Assembly (NCBI RefSeq): GCF_003309065.1 | Contig: NZ_POAF01000003.1 | Location: 124,001-188,000 of the forward strand | From: Glutamicibacter soli | GTDB lineage: Bacteria; Actinomycetota; Actinomycetes; Actinomycetales; Micrococcaceae | Direction: 5' to 3' | DNA: 64,000 nt | Shown: piece by piece, positions 1 through 8,311 of the stretch | How positions within the stretch are numbered: position 1 is the stretch's first letter | Layout of the letters: each line of letters starts with the position of its first letter | The notes under the pieces: model-generated | Told to the model about the DNA's origin: nothing | Databases searched by the model: none | Seen by the model: only the letters and a program-made list of their open reading frames with translations | Translations under genes and position numbers: made by a program

Positions 1-72
1 TGATCCAGGCGGCGCCTACGCGCCGGGTGGGAACCTGCAATGCGGCAGGGATGCTTCCCGGGGCTCCAGGGC

Positions 73-1215
73 TCATGGGGCGGGTCGTCCTAACTCGCGG
101 GGACCGATCTGCGGGTCCTCAAGCTGTTCAATGCCGGGGGTGATGCCGCGGGTGATCAGCTTGCGCACTGCCTTGGACATCAGTCCCCCATCGATCATGG
201 AGGCCGCCACCAGCGTGCCGGATTCGTCCAGGCCGAATACCGTCTGGATCTTGCCGCGGCGGCTGTACCGCTTCACGACGCTGGCAACCTTGGAGAAGTC
301 CCCCACGGTTTCCACGTGGGCATCGTGGCGGTCGGACCAGAACCACGGGACCGACCGGCCGGGCGCCGGGGTGCCGAGAATGGTGGAGGCGGCAATGGCG
401 GCGTCCTCCATCGCTGCTTCCCAGTGCACCGCACGGGGACGCCCTGCTTCGCGGGCCGCGTCGCCCAGGGCCAGCACCTGCCGATGGCTTGTCGAGCGCT
501 GTCCGGCATCGACCAGGATTCCGTTCTCCACGTCCAGGCCTGAGCGTTCGGCGAGCGCGGTATCCGCTTCGACGCCGATGGCCGAGACAATGATGTCCGC
601 GTCGTGGCGCTCGCCGGAGACGATAGCGTAGCCGGGGCCCAGCTCGGTCACCGTGCCGGTGATCGTGGTGACGCCGTGGGACTGGTGCTCCGCATGCAGC
701 TGCTCGGCCAGATCCTCGCCCAGCACGTGCGCCAGCGGGGCGTTGGAGCTGGAGACCAGAGTGACCTGGGCACCGAACATCCGGGCGGTGGAGGCGAATT
801 CGGCGCCGACCAGGCCTGCCCCGATGACCAGCACACGCTGGCCGAACATCCCGTCTTCCAGCTCGCGGGCCAGATGCTGGGCGTCGGCCGCGGTGTGCAG
901 GCTGCGCGCGAATTCCGCGCCGGGCACGTCCAGGGTGCGCGGGATGGTGCCAGTGGCCAAGACTACCCAGTCGTCCTCGGCCGTCGGCACCTGCAGTTCC
1001 GTGATTTCTTCCTGGACCAGGTTGATACGGTTCTCGCGGTACCAGGAGACCGGCGCGAAGGGCTCGACTTGCAGGGCCTTGCTCAACGGCGGTCGGTCGT
1101 AGGGAAGCCCCTGCGTATCGCTGATGCTGATGGTTCCCGCATAGTTCCGGCTGACCAGTTCACGGGCCAGGGTGTAGCCGGCGACTCCTGCCCCGATGAT
1201 GTGTACGGAGGACAT
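73..1215 (-). CDS. FAD-dependent ferredoxin reductase (rubredoxin/ferredoxin-NAD+ reductase type)
   Basis: Flavoprotein that should pass electrons from NAD(P)H to a small ferredoxin. The 380-residue sequence has an N-terminal FAD Rossmann motif (GAGVAG, residues 8-13), an ATG motif near residue 88 and a second dinucleotide motif for NAD(P)H (GAGLVG, about 132-137). The FAD-contacting segment ending in LALGDAA lies near residue 250. This is the order seen in putidaredoxin and rhodocoxin reductases, which are about 400 residues long. The gene begins directly behind the Rieske ferredoxin gene on the same strand, so the two are almost certainly one electron-transfer unit. The terminal oxygenase they serve is not visible here. 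The family call is firm and the physiological partner unknown. Confidence 0.88.
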   Translation of the reverse strand: MSSVHIIGAGVAGYTLARELVSRNYAGTISISDTQGLPYDRPPLSKALQVEPFAPVSWYRENRINLVQEEITELQVPTAEDDWVVLATGTIPRTLDVPGAEFARSLHTAADAQHLARELEDGMFGQRVLVIGAGLVGAEFASTARMFGAQVTLVSSSNAPLAHVLGEDLAEQLHAEHQSHGVTTITGTVTELGPGYAIVSGERHDADIIVSAIGVEADTALAERSGLDVENGILVDAGQRSTSHRQVLALGDAAREAGRPRAVHWEAAMEDAAIAASTILGTPAPGRSVPWFWSDRHDAHVETVGDFSKVASVVKRYSRRGKIQTVFGLDESGTLVAASMIDGGLMSKAVRKLITRGITPGIEQLEDPQIGPRELGRPAP

Positions 1216-1533
1216 CTAGATGTCGAGCTCCAGGTTGCCGTCCACCACGTTGACCTTATAGGTGCGGGCGTCCTTGGTGGCTGGCATGCACAGCACCTTG
1301 CCGGTGCGCAGGTCGAAGCTGGAGGAGTGCAACGGGCACTCTACTTCGCAGCCGTCGATCCAGCCTTCGGAGAGCGACGCGACTTCGTGGGTGCATTCGT
1401 CCTGCAGCGCATAGAAGTTACCGTCTTCGGCGTGGAACACCGCGATGTCCTCGATGGCTCCACTGTCTTTTGCCTCTACCAGCAACGCTTCGCCTTCTGG
1501 CAACTGGTCTGCTGGACCGACACGGTAACTCAC
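1216..1533 (-). CDS. Rieske-type [2Fe-2S] ferredoxin
   Basis: Small soluble electron carrier of the bifunctional Rieske ferredoxin class. With the chosen start it has 105 residues and carries the cluster-binding pairs C47-x-H49 and C66-x2-H69 (CTHEV and CPLHS). The start is the GTG at 1533, because AAAGGAG lies 5 bases upstream of it. A TTG 21 bases further out has no comparable ribosome site. The stop codon abuts the start of the ferredoxin reductase gene, so translation is probably coupled. Similar proteins feed aromatic-ring dioxygenases or P450s, but no intact oxygenase occurs in this window. It could also be a NirD-like subunit, although the reductase next door argues against that. Confidence 0.88.
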   Translation of the reverse strand: MSYRVGPADQLPEGEALLVEAKDSGAIEDIAVFHAEDGNFYALQDECTHEVASLSEGWIDGCEVECPLHSSSFDLRTGKVLCMPATKDARTYKVNVVDGNLELDI

Positions 1534-1631
1534 AATGACTCCTTTGGTGCGCAAATAGTTCTGAACCTATCTTGTCACCTAATTAGGCGATGCACATATT
1601 AGCGGTGTCACCTCCAAGCCCTCTGGATGGT

Positions 1632-2546
1632 TCAAACAGAAGAAATCATGGATCTCAGCGGATGGTTCGCCGTCAGCCCGCCCATCAGCCGGATGCCGTC
1701 CAGCCCGTTGCCGGCCGGTTCGACCAGCCGCGCTCCGGGAACCAGCGAGGCCAGCTCTGCCGTGAAGGCCGAGCGTACCCGGGCACCGGCGAATACTCCT
1801 CCGAGGCAGGCAACACTTGCCTGCGAGGCATCGGCTTGGCCTGTCCGGCGCAATGCGGCGGCCGCCGAATGGGCCAGCTCTTTGCCCGCGAGATCGCAGA
1901 TCAGGGCAGCGACCGGATCGGTCTGGGCGTAGCGGGAGACTTCCTTCCCGAAGGAGGCCACCACGGCGATCTTGTCGGGCGCGGCCTGGAGCTGGATGTA
2001 GGCTTCTTCTAGCTCCGGCCAACGTTCTTGGACCGGGCCGGTCAACGCTGTCTGCGGTCCGCGGCCATCGTGCGCGCGCATCACCGCGGATAATGCCTGC
2101 TGCCCCATCCAGTAGGCGCTGCCGGCATCCCCCATGATGTTGCCCCAGCCGTCCACGCGGGCCGTGTTGTTGGTTCCGACGGCGAGGGTGACCACGCCGG
2201 TTCCGGCGGCAACGACCGCCCCGGGCCGGTCTCCCAGCGCGCCCAGATAACTGGAAACTGAGTCATGGGCAAGGTTGAGACCCGAGGCCACGCCTGGCTG
2301 CAGCATCGCCCTGAGCGCCCCGGCGTCATGCTCGGCCTTGGTCAGCCCGGTGGTGCCGATGGAAACGACGTCGAATCCGGTACCGCGGATACTTGCTGCG
2401 TGCCCGATAGCGGCCGCCAACTGCGGCAGTACCGGCAGATGCGTCTGGACCCCAGGCAGGCGACGTTCCGCGACGTAGCCCTTGTCGATAATCCTGAGTT
2501 TTATTTCGGTTTGACCGCCGTCGACCGCCAGTTGCGTGTGGAACAT
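1632..2546 (-). CDS. BadF/BadG/BcrA/BcrD-family ATPase, probable N-acetylglucosamine-type sugar kinase
   Basis: Protein of the ASKHA (actin/hexokinase) fold, 304 residues. The phosphate-1 motif DGGQT is at residues 9-13, the phosphate-2 motif AGTGVVTL at 114-121 and a GDAGSAYW segment at about 139-146, as in N-acetylglucosamine kinases of this family. It probably phosphorylates an amino sugar or a related hexose in the cytoplasm, but the substrate cannot be read from the sequence. GGGAG precedes the start at about 11 bases. It is transcribed away from the MarR gene, so that regulator might control it. No sugar transporter or deacetylase is adjacent, which leaves its pathway open. Confidence 0.75.
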   Translation of the reverse strand: MFHTQLAVDGGQTEIKLRIIDKGYVAERRLPGVQTHLPVLPQLAAAIGHAASIRGTGFDVVSIGTTGLTKAEHDAGALRAMLQPGVASGLNLAHDSVSSYLGALGDRPGAVVAAGTGVVTLAVGTNNTARVDGWGNIMGDAGSAYWMGQQALSAVMRAHDGRGPQTALTGPVQERWPELEEAYIQLQAAPDKIAVVASFGKEVSRYAQTDPVAALICDLAGKELAHSAAAALRRTGQADASQASVACLGGVFAGARVRSAFTAELASLVPGARLVEPAGNGLDGIRLMGGLTANHPLRSMISSV

Positions 2547-2790
2547 GATGATTAGATCTCCCTGTCGTCATTCATAGGCTATGTTCAACCTGCGGATCGA
2601 TTCCCCGTGACATGCGGCCGTGATGACGGACGGTTTTTCAGCCTGGTCGGAGTTCTGGGCCTCAATGGCTCCGTGGAAAACCCGGCAATTGGCGAAAAAA
2701 CAGAATCGGCCGAATGCAATTTACGAATGGCGCGCGATTAGTTCTTTGAGCGAATTGTGCCCAATCACGTCATGGAACCGCAAAAAATCT

Positions 2791-2796
2791 TAGAAT
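2791..2796 (+). promoter_or_regulatory. Probable -10 element of the MarR gene (leaderless transcript)
   Basis: TAGAAT lies only 7 bases before the ATG at 2804, and no Shine-Dalgarno sequence is present between them. A transcript starting at the usual distance from this -10 would begin at or next to the ATG, as in the leaderless mRNAs common in actinobacteria. No good -35 box is seen. This is an inference from spacing. Confidence 0.4.
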
Positions 2797-2803
2797 AGAA
2801 AAC

Positions 2804-3247
2804 ATGCAAGAAGAACAGCTGATGCAAAAGGTGGAAGACGAATTCACCGCCCTGTTGTTTCGTGCGCGCCAGATGCTGGTTCGCCGCGCCAAAATCATCC
2901 ATCCTGAACTCCAGGACCAGGGTTACCGGCTTCTCGCAGTCGTCATCCGCGAAGACGCCCAGCAGCAGGGTGTGCTCGCCGAAAAGCTCCGCCTCGACAA
3001 GGCCACAGTGTCGCGGTTAGTGCAGCACCTGCAGTCCATCGGGCTGGTCTCCCGGGTTCCGGATCCGCGGGACGGCCGGGCTCAGCTGGTCTCCGCCACC
3101 GATGAGGCCCGCGAGAAATGGAGTTCCAGTGGCGACATGCTGCGCCAGCAATTACGAAACCACCTCAGCGACTGGAACCACGACGATCTGGAAGAATTCG
3201 GCATTCTCATGCACCGGCTCAACTCGACCTTTGACGACATCGTGTAG
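2804..3247 (+). CDS. MarR-family transcriptional regulator
   Basis: Winged-helix DNA-binding protein of 147 residues, the normal MarR length. The recognition helix region is around residues 55-75 (LAEKLRLDKATVSRLVQHL) and is followed by the wing motif DPRDGRAQLV at 87-96, typical of MarR proteins. Such proteins bind as dimers to palindromes in nearby promoters and release DNA when they bind phenolic compounds or are oxidised. The neighbouring divergent kinase gene and its own promoter are the likeliest targets. A strong shared terminator separates it from the convergent helicase gene. The inducer is unknown. Confidence 0.88.
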   Translation: MQEEQLMQKVEDEFTALLFRARQMLVRRAKIIHPELQDQGYRLLAVVIREDAQQQGVLAEKLRLDKATVSRLVQHLQSIGLVSRVPDPRDGRAQLVSATDEAREKWSSSGDMLRQQLRNHLSDWNHDDLEEFGILMHRLNSTFDDIV

Positions 3248-3267
3248 GCGCTCCGGACCCTGAACAC

Positions 3268-3318
3268 GCGAAAGGCGGATTTCTGATCAAATTTTTTGAT
3301 CAGAAATCCGCCTTTCGC
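3268..3318. terminator. Bidirectional rho-independent terminator
   Basis: A perfect 24-bp stem (3268-3291 with 3295-3318) closes a TTT loop and lies between the convergent MarR and SNF2 genes. A/T runs inside the stem near the loop give U-rich tracts in both directions. The stem is unusually long and free of mismatches. Confidence 0.85.
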
Positions 3319-3337
3319 TGTACAGCAGCAAAACGAC

Positions 3338-6300
3338 CTACTGCATCAAAGCCAGGAAGTCATCCGCGCTCAGCACCGAGGACTGTGCCGCATCCGTCTG
3401 CTCGCCCAGTACGTCGTTGAATAGTGCTGTCTTTTTTGCCTGCAGGGCCAGCACCTTGGATTCGATGGTGTCCTTGGCAACCAGCCTGTAGACGTACACC
3501 GGCTTGGTCTGGCCGATGCGGTGCGCACGGTCGATGGCCTGCGCTTCGGCCGCCGGGTTCCACCAGGGATCCAGCAAGATGCAGTAGTCGGCGGTGGTCA
3601 GATTGATGCCGAAGCCGCCGGACTTCAGCGATATGAAGAAGACCGGGAATTGCCCGTCGGTGAACCCGTCAATCATGTCCTTGCGCTTGGGACCGCTGGT
3701 CGCGCCGTCCAGGTAACCGTGGTCGATTCCGAGTTCCACCGCAATGTCTTTCGCCTTGCCCAAGAAGCTGGTGAACTGGCTGAAGACCAAGATCTTGTGC
3801 CCCTCGGCGACTGCGTCCGCCATGAGCTCGCGCAACATCTCCAACTTGGCGCTGGGAGCATTTCCCTCATCAACCAGGGAAGGGTCAAGCGCCAGTTGCC
3901 GGAGCAGGGTCAATGACTGCAGGATCTTGAACCGGTTGGAATCCACGTCATCCACCAGTCCCAGCACTTCCTGGCGCACCCGCTGGAAACGGCGGTCATA
4001 GGCCTTGCGGTGCGCCGGTTCCAGCTCGACTTCCAGTACTTGCTCGGTCTTGGCGGGAAGCTCCGGGACTACCTGTTCCTTGGTACGGCGCAGCACAAAC
4101 GGGCGCAACCTCTTCTTCAGCCGTTCCAGCCGTTCCGAGTCGCCGTCGGAAATCTGCTTCTGGTAGTTGTCCTTGAATGCCTTCTGGCCGCCAAGCAGAC
4201 CGGGCGCAGCCAGCGAGACCAGGGCCCACAGCTCCATCAGGTTATTCTCCATCGGGGTACCGGTCACCACCAGCTTGCACGGAACCGACAGCTGGCGCGT
4301 CTGCTTGTATCCCTTGGACGTGTGGTTCTTCAGCTGCTGCGCCTCATCGAGAATCAGCACGGAGAACCCTGCCTCCTCGAATTCTTCGAATGACAACCGG
4401 AAAATGGCGTAGCTGGTGACCACCAGTTGGGCATCGCCGATTTGCTCGACAATGCTCTTCCCTGCCTTTTTGGCCGTGGAGGTGATGGACTGGACCCGCA
4501 TCTGCGGGGTGAAACGATGCGCTTCGTTAACCCAGTTGCCAACAACAGAGGTCGGAGCGATCACCAGGAACTTCTGCTCCGGGTTCTCGGTGCGGGCCTG
4601 TTCGAGGCCTGCCAGCAGCTGGACGGTCTTACCCAGGCCCATGTCGTCCGCCAGCACCCCGCCCAGCGAATGCGTGCGCAGGAAGTTCAGCCAGGCGGCG
4701 CCTTGCTCCTGGTACGGTCGCAGTTGCGCCGTGAACGAGTCGGGGAGGTCGATCTTCTCCAGCTGCGCGCCATTGGTCAGTTCAGACATGGTCTGGAACC
4801 ACTGGTTTTCCTGGGCTTCGATGATGCCCAAGTCCACCAATTCCTGCCACCAGTCGATGCTCAAGCGGTGGATTCGGATGCTGTTGCCGGACACGGTGCC
4901 CAGTTCCCCGGCTTCCTGGACCAGCTGGCGCAGCTGGTGGAATTCCGGTCCGTCAATCGGAATCACCGTCATGTCCTCAAGGACCAGATACTCGTCCCCC
5001 ATGGTCAGTGCGGAAAGCAGTTCGGCGAACGGCACCTTCAGCCCGTTGATGGACACCTCGACGGCCAGATCGAACCAGTCTCCGGTGCTCTCCCCCGCTT
5101 CGATGCTCACCGTGGCCGGTTCGGAATTCAGTGAATAGCTCGGCAACTGCTCGTGGCCGGTGATGAGGATATCCGGGTGTTCCTCAAGCAACGGAAGGAG
5201 GTACATGACGAATTCAATGGCTTGGCTCTTGGAGAGTTCTTGTTCTGGGAAGACACCGTTCTTGGTCGTCTGGCCCAGTGGTTGGTCCCCGCCGAGCTTG
5301 TCGTTCACCGAGCTGATGATCTCGCGTTCAACCGACTTCTGGCGTGGCGATTTGGGCGGATATTTCCACGCAAAGCTCATGGTCAAACCAGTGCCAGTTT
5401 CAGTCAGCTGAAGCTGGAGCACCGGGCGTGCCGGCTGGGGAACCCTGTAGCTGGCATCTTCGCTGCGCACCGGTGCCACCTGCCGAAGGGAGTTCAGGTA
5501 CCCACTTTCGAAGTCCTCGATGTCTTTGGTCGGAACCATCATTGCGCCGGCGCTGATGAGATCCCTCAGCTCCGGCCCTACCGCGTCTTCCAGCGGTGCC
5601 AGTGAAAGATTTTTCGCCTTGTCCAGCGGTTTGTCGGCAAAGGCAATCATGGACGGCGGGTTGCCCAATGCCAAGACGTTATCCGTTTCGCCGTTCGGAC
5701 CGCGGAAAATGCCTTCAATGGTCAGGCCGCTGTCGTTTCGCCGCAAGTCGAGAAAGGCTGAACCGGAAAGATCCGCAAAAGACACCTCGCTGCGGTTGCT
5801 GGCGTTGCCGTTGACAATGTGAATTCCGGTTTCATGGATCAGGTCGAAGGCTTCGCGCAGGTCTTTTCCGGGCAAGTTGTTCAGGATGATCCAGTCGGTC
5901 GCATCCCAGACATGGCCATATTGGTCATGCTGGGATCGTTCGTTGAGCATGACCAATTCGTTGGCGGCGCGGCGCTGCTCCTTGGCGAACCTGTCGTCAA
6001 ATGGCAGCTTACGCCAAGATACTCCGGTCTGGACCCAGGGGCTGCGGGTTCCCCTGCGGGCCGGACGCGCGTTGAGGTTCAAGGTCGGCCGGCCAAATCG
6101 AGTGGCGGGGATGACTTTGAGGATCAGTCCCAGTGGTTCCTCTTCAAGGTCGTTTTCGTGCTCAGCACCGGCAGGCACCTGCGGAAGCAGCCGCTTCAGG
6201 GTCCGTTCCCATTGCGGGGCCTGCGGAGCTTTCCAGGTGTCTTCTGCCCTGACTACATCCGAAACTGCGAAGCCGCCGCTGCCGATCTGGGTTGCTTCCA

Positions 6301-6568
6301 CGAGCAACGCTGCGACATCCGCGCAGGAATATTCTTCCGGATGCGCATCGCAACGGCTGCTGAAGCTGATGCTCGTGCCCTCGATGGAAAGCTGGACCAC
6401 GACGAAGGCCCGGAGAACCCAGCCGGAAACGATCGAACGACCGGGCATCTGCCGACGGTCTGAAATGGTCACCTGCCCGGAATTGGCCATCAGCCACCCT
6501 TGGCTGTACTCGCCTTCGGTGACCAGGGTTTGAGCGGCGACGGGGGTCAGCTGGTATTCCATGCTCAC
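3338..6568 (-). CDS. SNF2-family DEAD/DEAH-box helicase with degenerate SWIM-like N-terminus
   Basis: Large ATP-dependent DNA translocase of 1076 residues. The C-terminal half carries the Swi2/Snf2 motor: motif I DDMGLGKT near residue 640, motif II DEAQ near 740, motif III VVTGTPMEN, and motif VI AIDRAHRIGQ near 1015. The N-terminal half matches the accessory region that precedes the motor in bacterial SNF2 proteins. At residues 70-90 a segment aligns with a SWIM zinc finger, but only C73 and C82 remain and the final His is Asp84 (CADVAALL), so zinc binding is doubtful. Bacterial members are linked to DNA repair or to transcription-complex recycling, but the role here is unproven. No restriction or phage-defence genes are adjacent. 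Confidence 0.92.
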   Translation of the reverse strand: MSMEYQLTPVAAQTLVTEGEYSQGWLMANSGQVTISDRRQMPGRSIVSGWVLRAFVVVQLSIEGTSISFSSRCDAHPEEYSCADVAALLVEATQIGSGGFAVSDVVRAEDTWKAPQAPQWERTLKRLLPQVPAGAEHENDLEEEPLGLILKVIPATRFGRPTLNLNARPARRGTRSPWVQTGVSWRKLPFDDRFAKEQRRAANELVMLNERSQHDQYGHVWDATDWIILNNLPGKDLREAFDLIHETGIHIVNGNASNRSEVSFADLSGSAFLDLRRNDSGLTIEGIFRGPNGETDNVLALGNPPSMIAFADKPLDKAKNLSLAPLEDAVGPELRDLISAGAMMVPTKDIEDFESGYLNSLRQVAPVRSEDASYRVPQPARPVLQLQLTETGTGLTMSFAWKYPPKSPRQKSVEREIISSVNDKLGGDQPLGQTTKNGVFPEQELSKSQAIEFVMYLLPLLEEHPDILITGHEQLPSYSLNSEPATVSIEAGESTGDWFDLAVEVSINGLKVPFAELLSALTMGDEYLVLEDMTVIPIDGPEFHQLRQLVQEAGELGTVSGNSIRIHRLSIDWWQELVDLGIIEAQENQWFQTMSELTNGAQLEKIDLPDSFTAQLRPYQEQGAAWLNFLRTHSLGGVLADDMGLGKTVQLLAGLEQARTENPEQKFLVIAPTSVVGNWVNEAHRFTPQMRVQSITSTAKKAGKSIVEQIGDAQLVVTSYAIFRLSFEEFEEAGFSVLILDEAQQLKNHTSKGYKQTRQLSVPCKLVVTGTPMENNLMELWALVSLAAPGLLGGQKAFKDNYQKQISDGDSERLERLKKRLRPFVLRRTKEQVVPELPAKTEQVLEVELEPAHRKAYDRRFQRVRQEVLGLVDDVDSNRFKILQSLTLLRQLALDPSLVDEGNAPSAKLEMLRELMADAVAEGHKILVFSQFTSFLGKAKDIAVELGIDHGYLDGATSGPKRKDMIDGFTDGQFPVFFISLKSGGFGINLTTADYCILLDPWWNPAAEAQAIDRAHRIGQTKPVYVYRLVAKDTIESKVLALQAKKTALFNDVLGEQTDAAQSSVLSADDFLALMQ

Positions 6569-6710
6569 AACTTCTCGGGTAGGAGGCCGCGCCGTAACTG
6601 CGCGGAGTTCGTGATCAATTCTATCGACGCAATGGACAGTTCTTCCTGTGACGAAACATGAAGAAAGCTATTTACCAACCACGAAGAAACCCGGTAGAAA
6701 AGTAACTACT

Positions 6711-6833
6711 GAATCACGAGTTCCAATCACACAAGCCCTGGCTGGTTGGACGGCAACCCTATTCGCGTCATTGTGCGGGGTGCTCCAGGTGATGATTCGA
6801 CGGATCTGAAAGACAGGTTCGTAAGCGATGGCG
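6711..6833 (+). ncRNA. SAM-IV riboswitch (S-adenosylmethionine aptamer)
   Basis: The conserved landmarks of the actinobacterial SAM-IV aptamer occur in order: TCACGAG, CAAGCCCTGGCTGG, GGCAACCCT, GGGGTGCTCCAGGTGATGA, a short hairpin (about 6802-6820), then GTAAGCG. The outer P1 helix can form between GAATCA (6711-6716) and TGATTC (6793-6798). The order and spacing match what I recall of SAM-IV RNAs upstream of sulfur genes in mycobacteria and streptomycetes. It sits in the 297-bp gap between the SNF2 gene and the OsmC gene and is oriented toward OsmC. Recognition is by eye, and a covariance-model search would settle it. Confidence 0.85.
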
Positions 6834-6854
6834 CCCCTTTGCGCCAGAAAGGGG
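6830..6854 (+). promoter_or_regulatory. Riboswitch expression platform: ribosome-site hairpin switch
   Basis: Two mutually exclusive hairpins overlap. GGCGC (6830-6834) can pair with GCGCC (6841-6845). Alternatively CCCCTTT (6834-6840) can pair with AAAGGGG (6848-6854), which is the ribosome-binding site of the OsmC gene. The second pairing would hide the ribosome site. This is the layout expected for translational control by the SAM aptamer just upstream. Which state SAM favours cannot be read directly. Confidence 0.6.
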
Positions 6855-6865
6855 ATTATTTCCTC

Positions 6866-7417
6866 ATGTCTACCGCAGCTTCCACCCTTTCCGTTGCCGA
6901 AGATCGTTCAGCCCGCCTACAGCAGGCCGGCACCGGCTGGGGAGAACGCATCTCCGCTGCTCCGGACAGCGCCAAACTGACCTTCACCGTTCAGGGCGAG
7001 GGCTTCGGCTCGGTGGCCAGCAACATCGTTTCGGGCCAACACACCTTTACCGTCGACGAGCCAGCTGCTCTGGGCGGCGACGATCTGGCAGCGAGCCCGG
7101 TCGAATACGCGCTGGGCGCATTGATCTCCTGCCAGGTCGTTGTCTACCGTCTTTATGCAGAGCAGCTGAACATCCAGGTCGACGACGTGAAGATCGTGGC
7201 CAACGGAAACCTGGACGTGCGCGGCCTGTTCGGCATCGACAAGTCGATCCGCCCCGGCTTCACCTCGGTGGATCTCGATGTGCAGATCACCGGCCCGGAA
7301 ACCGCTGAGCGCTACGACGAATTGCGCCAGGCAGTCGACGCCCACTGCCCGGTTCTGGATCTGTTCGCCAATCCGGTGCCGGTGAGCACAAAGATCTCGC
7401 TGGTTTCCAACAACTAG
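6866..7417 (+). CDS. OsmC/Ohr-family protein
   Basis: OsmC-fold protein of 183 residues from the ATG at 6866. That start is preceded by AAAGGGG at 6848-6854. The upstream codons of the longer reading frame lie inside the riboswitch and are not used. The two redox cysteines of the family are present: C89 in LGALISCQ and C161 in AHCPVLD. Family members reduce organic or lipid hydroperoxides with thiols. The SAM-IV riboswitch in the leader suggests that this member belongs to sulfur or methionine metabolism rather than general peroxide defence, and some OsmC proteins do act on sulfur compounds. The exact substrate is unknown. A strong terminator follows, so it is probably monocistronic. Confidence 0.88.
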   Translation: MSTAASTLSVAEDRSARLQQAGTGWGERISAAPDSAKLTFTVQGEGFGSVASNIVSGQHTFTVDEPAALGGDDLAASPVEYALGALISCQVVVYRLYAEQLNIQVDDVKIVANGNLDVRGLFGIDKSIRPGFTSVDLDVQITGPETAERYDELRQAVDAHCPVLDLFANPVPVSTKISLVSNN

Positions 7418-7423
7418 CTGATC

Positions 7424-7460
7424 AGCATGGCGTTGCCCGCTTCACGGGCGACGCCATGCT
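7424..7460 (+). terminator. Rho-independent terminator of the OsmC gene
   Basis: A 16-bp stem with one G-T wobble (7424-7439 with 7445-7460) encloses CTTCA, beginning 6 bases after the OsmC stop codon. The U-tract is short, but the stem is long and GC-rich. Confidence 0.7.
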
Positions 7461-7589
7461 TTACACAGAGCCTTGTTTCCACGGCGTGGCACTCATAGGC
7501 TGACTGCGAAGGCTAAGGACCGGAAGAAGCTGCCATGTCTGCGCCGAAAATTGTCCAGTGGGACCCAAGGATCCCGAGGCGTCTCGGCA

Positions 7590-8234
7590 GTGTTGCGACC
7601 GGAGAGCAGAACCGCACGGCCATGAAGCAAAACGCCATCGAGATCGGCGGCTACATCCCGCTGAGGGACTGGTGCTGTGCTGGGGAAACGCGTCAACGGA
7701 TCTGACCACCTGTCTGATGAATGAGTGGGTCTACGACCGCAAGATGACCGATGAAGGAACTGGTCAGCCTGCTGAGCAATTGGACAGTAAGCGAACTAAC
7801 CACAATTACGACCAGACTCGGCATCCCTGCGAGTCTGCTTCACGCCTGGTCGATGCCGTTTCCGACGGATACTGTGCTCCCCTGCACCGCTAGTTTCCGA
7901 CCGGCTGGTCGCTATAAAGGATGTAGAGATTTCTAGGGTACGTATTCCTGCCGGCAAACGTGTGAGCACCATGGGGGCGTCGGCCAACCGCGACGAAAGC
8001 GCTTTCGGAGATCCCGACGACATCCTCCTCGACCGGCATCCCAGCCTGAACTCGCTTTACGGGGCAGGGATCCACAACTGCCCCGGTGCGCCCCTGGCAC
8101 GGCTGGAACTGCGGGTATTGATCGAAGAACTGATCTTGCGCGTCCACCGGCTGGTGTCCATCGAGAACGATCCGCCGGTCCGCGCCCACTTCCCCGGCAG
8201 TGGATTCAGCAAGCTTCCGCTGATCATCTGGTAG
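7590..8234 (+). pseudogene. Decayed cytochrome P450 (C-terminal remnants)
   Basis: The clearest part (about 7905-8234) reads VAIKDVEISRVRIPAGKRV, then ASANRDESAFGDPDDI, then the haem-ligand loop GAGIHNCPGAPLARLELR. This is the normal C-terminal end of a bacterial class I P450, with the axial Cys in HNCPG. It has no start codon or N-terminal two-thirds, and the frame breaks near 7870. A second P450-like piece, IEIGGYIP joined by a frameshift to AEGLVLCWGNAS, lies near 7625-7685. The region is therefore a gene graveyard, perhaps of two P450 copies. It makes up most of the 0.9-kb stretch between the OsmC gene and the HNH-like gene, in which I see no intact gene. Confidence 0.7.
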
Positions 8235-8311
8235 TTGGTCGCCAATTTGTCGGAAGAACCGGATAGATTCTAGTCAACAATTAGCTCATCGCACCGGGGA
8301 GTCCTGACCTA

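Noticed and set aside
604-1602. Plus-strand 332-residue frame opposite the ferredoxin reductase
   Set aside because: It is the antisense shadow of the reductase and Rieske genes, with a His/Gly/Gln-rich composition and no family features.
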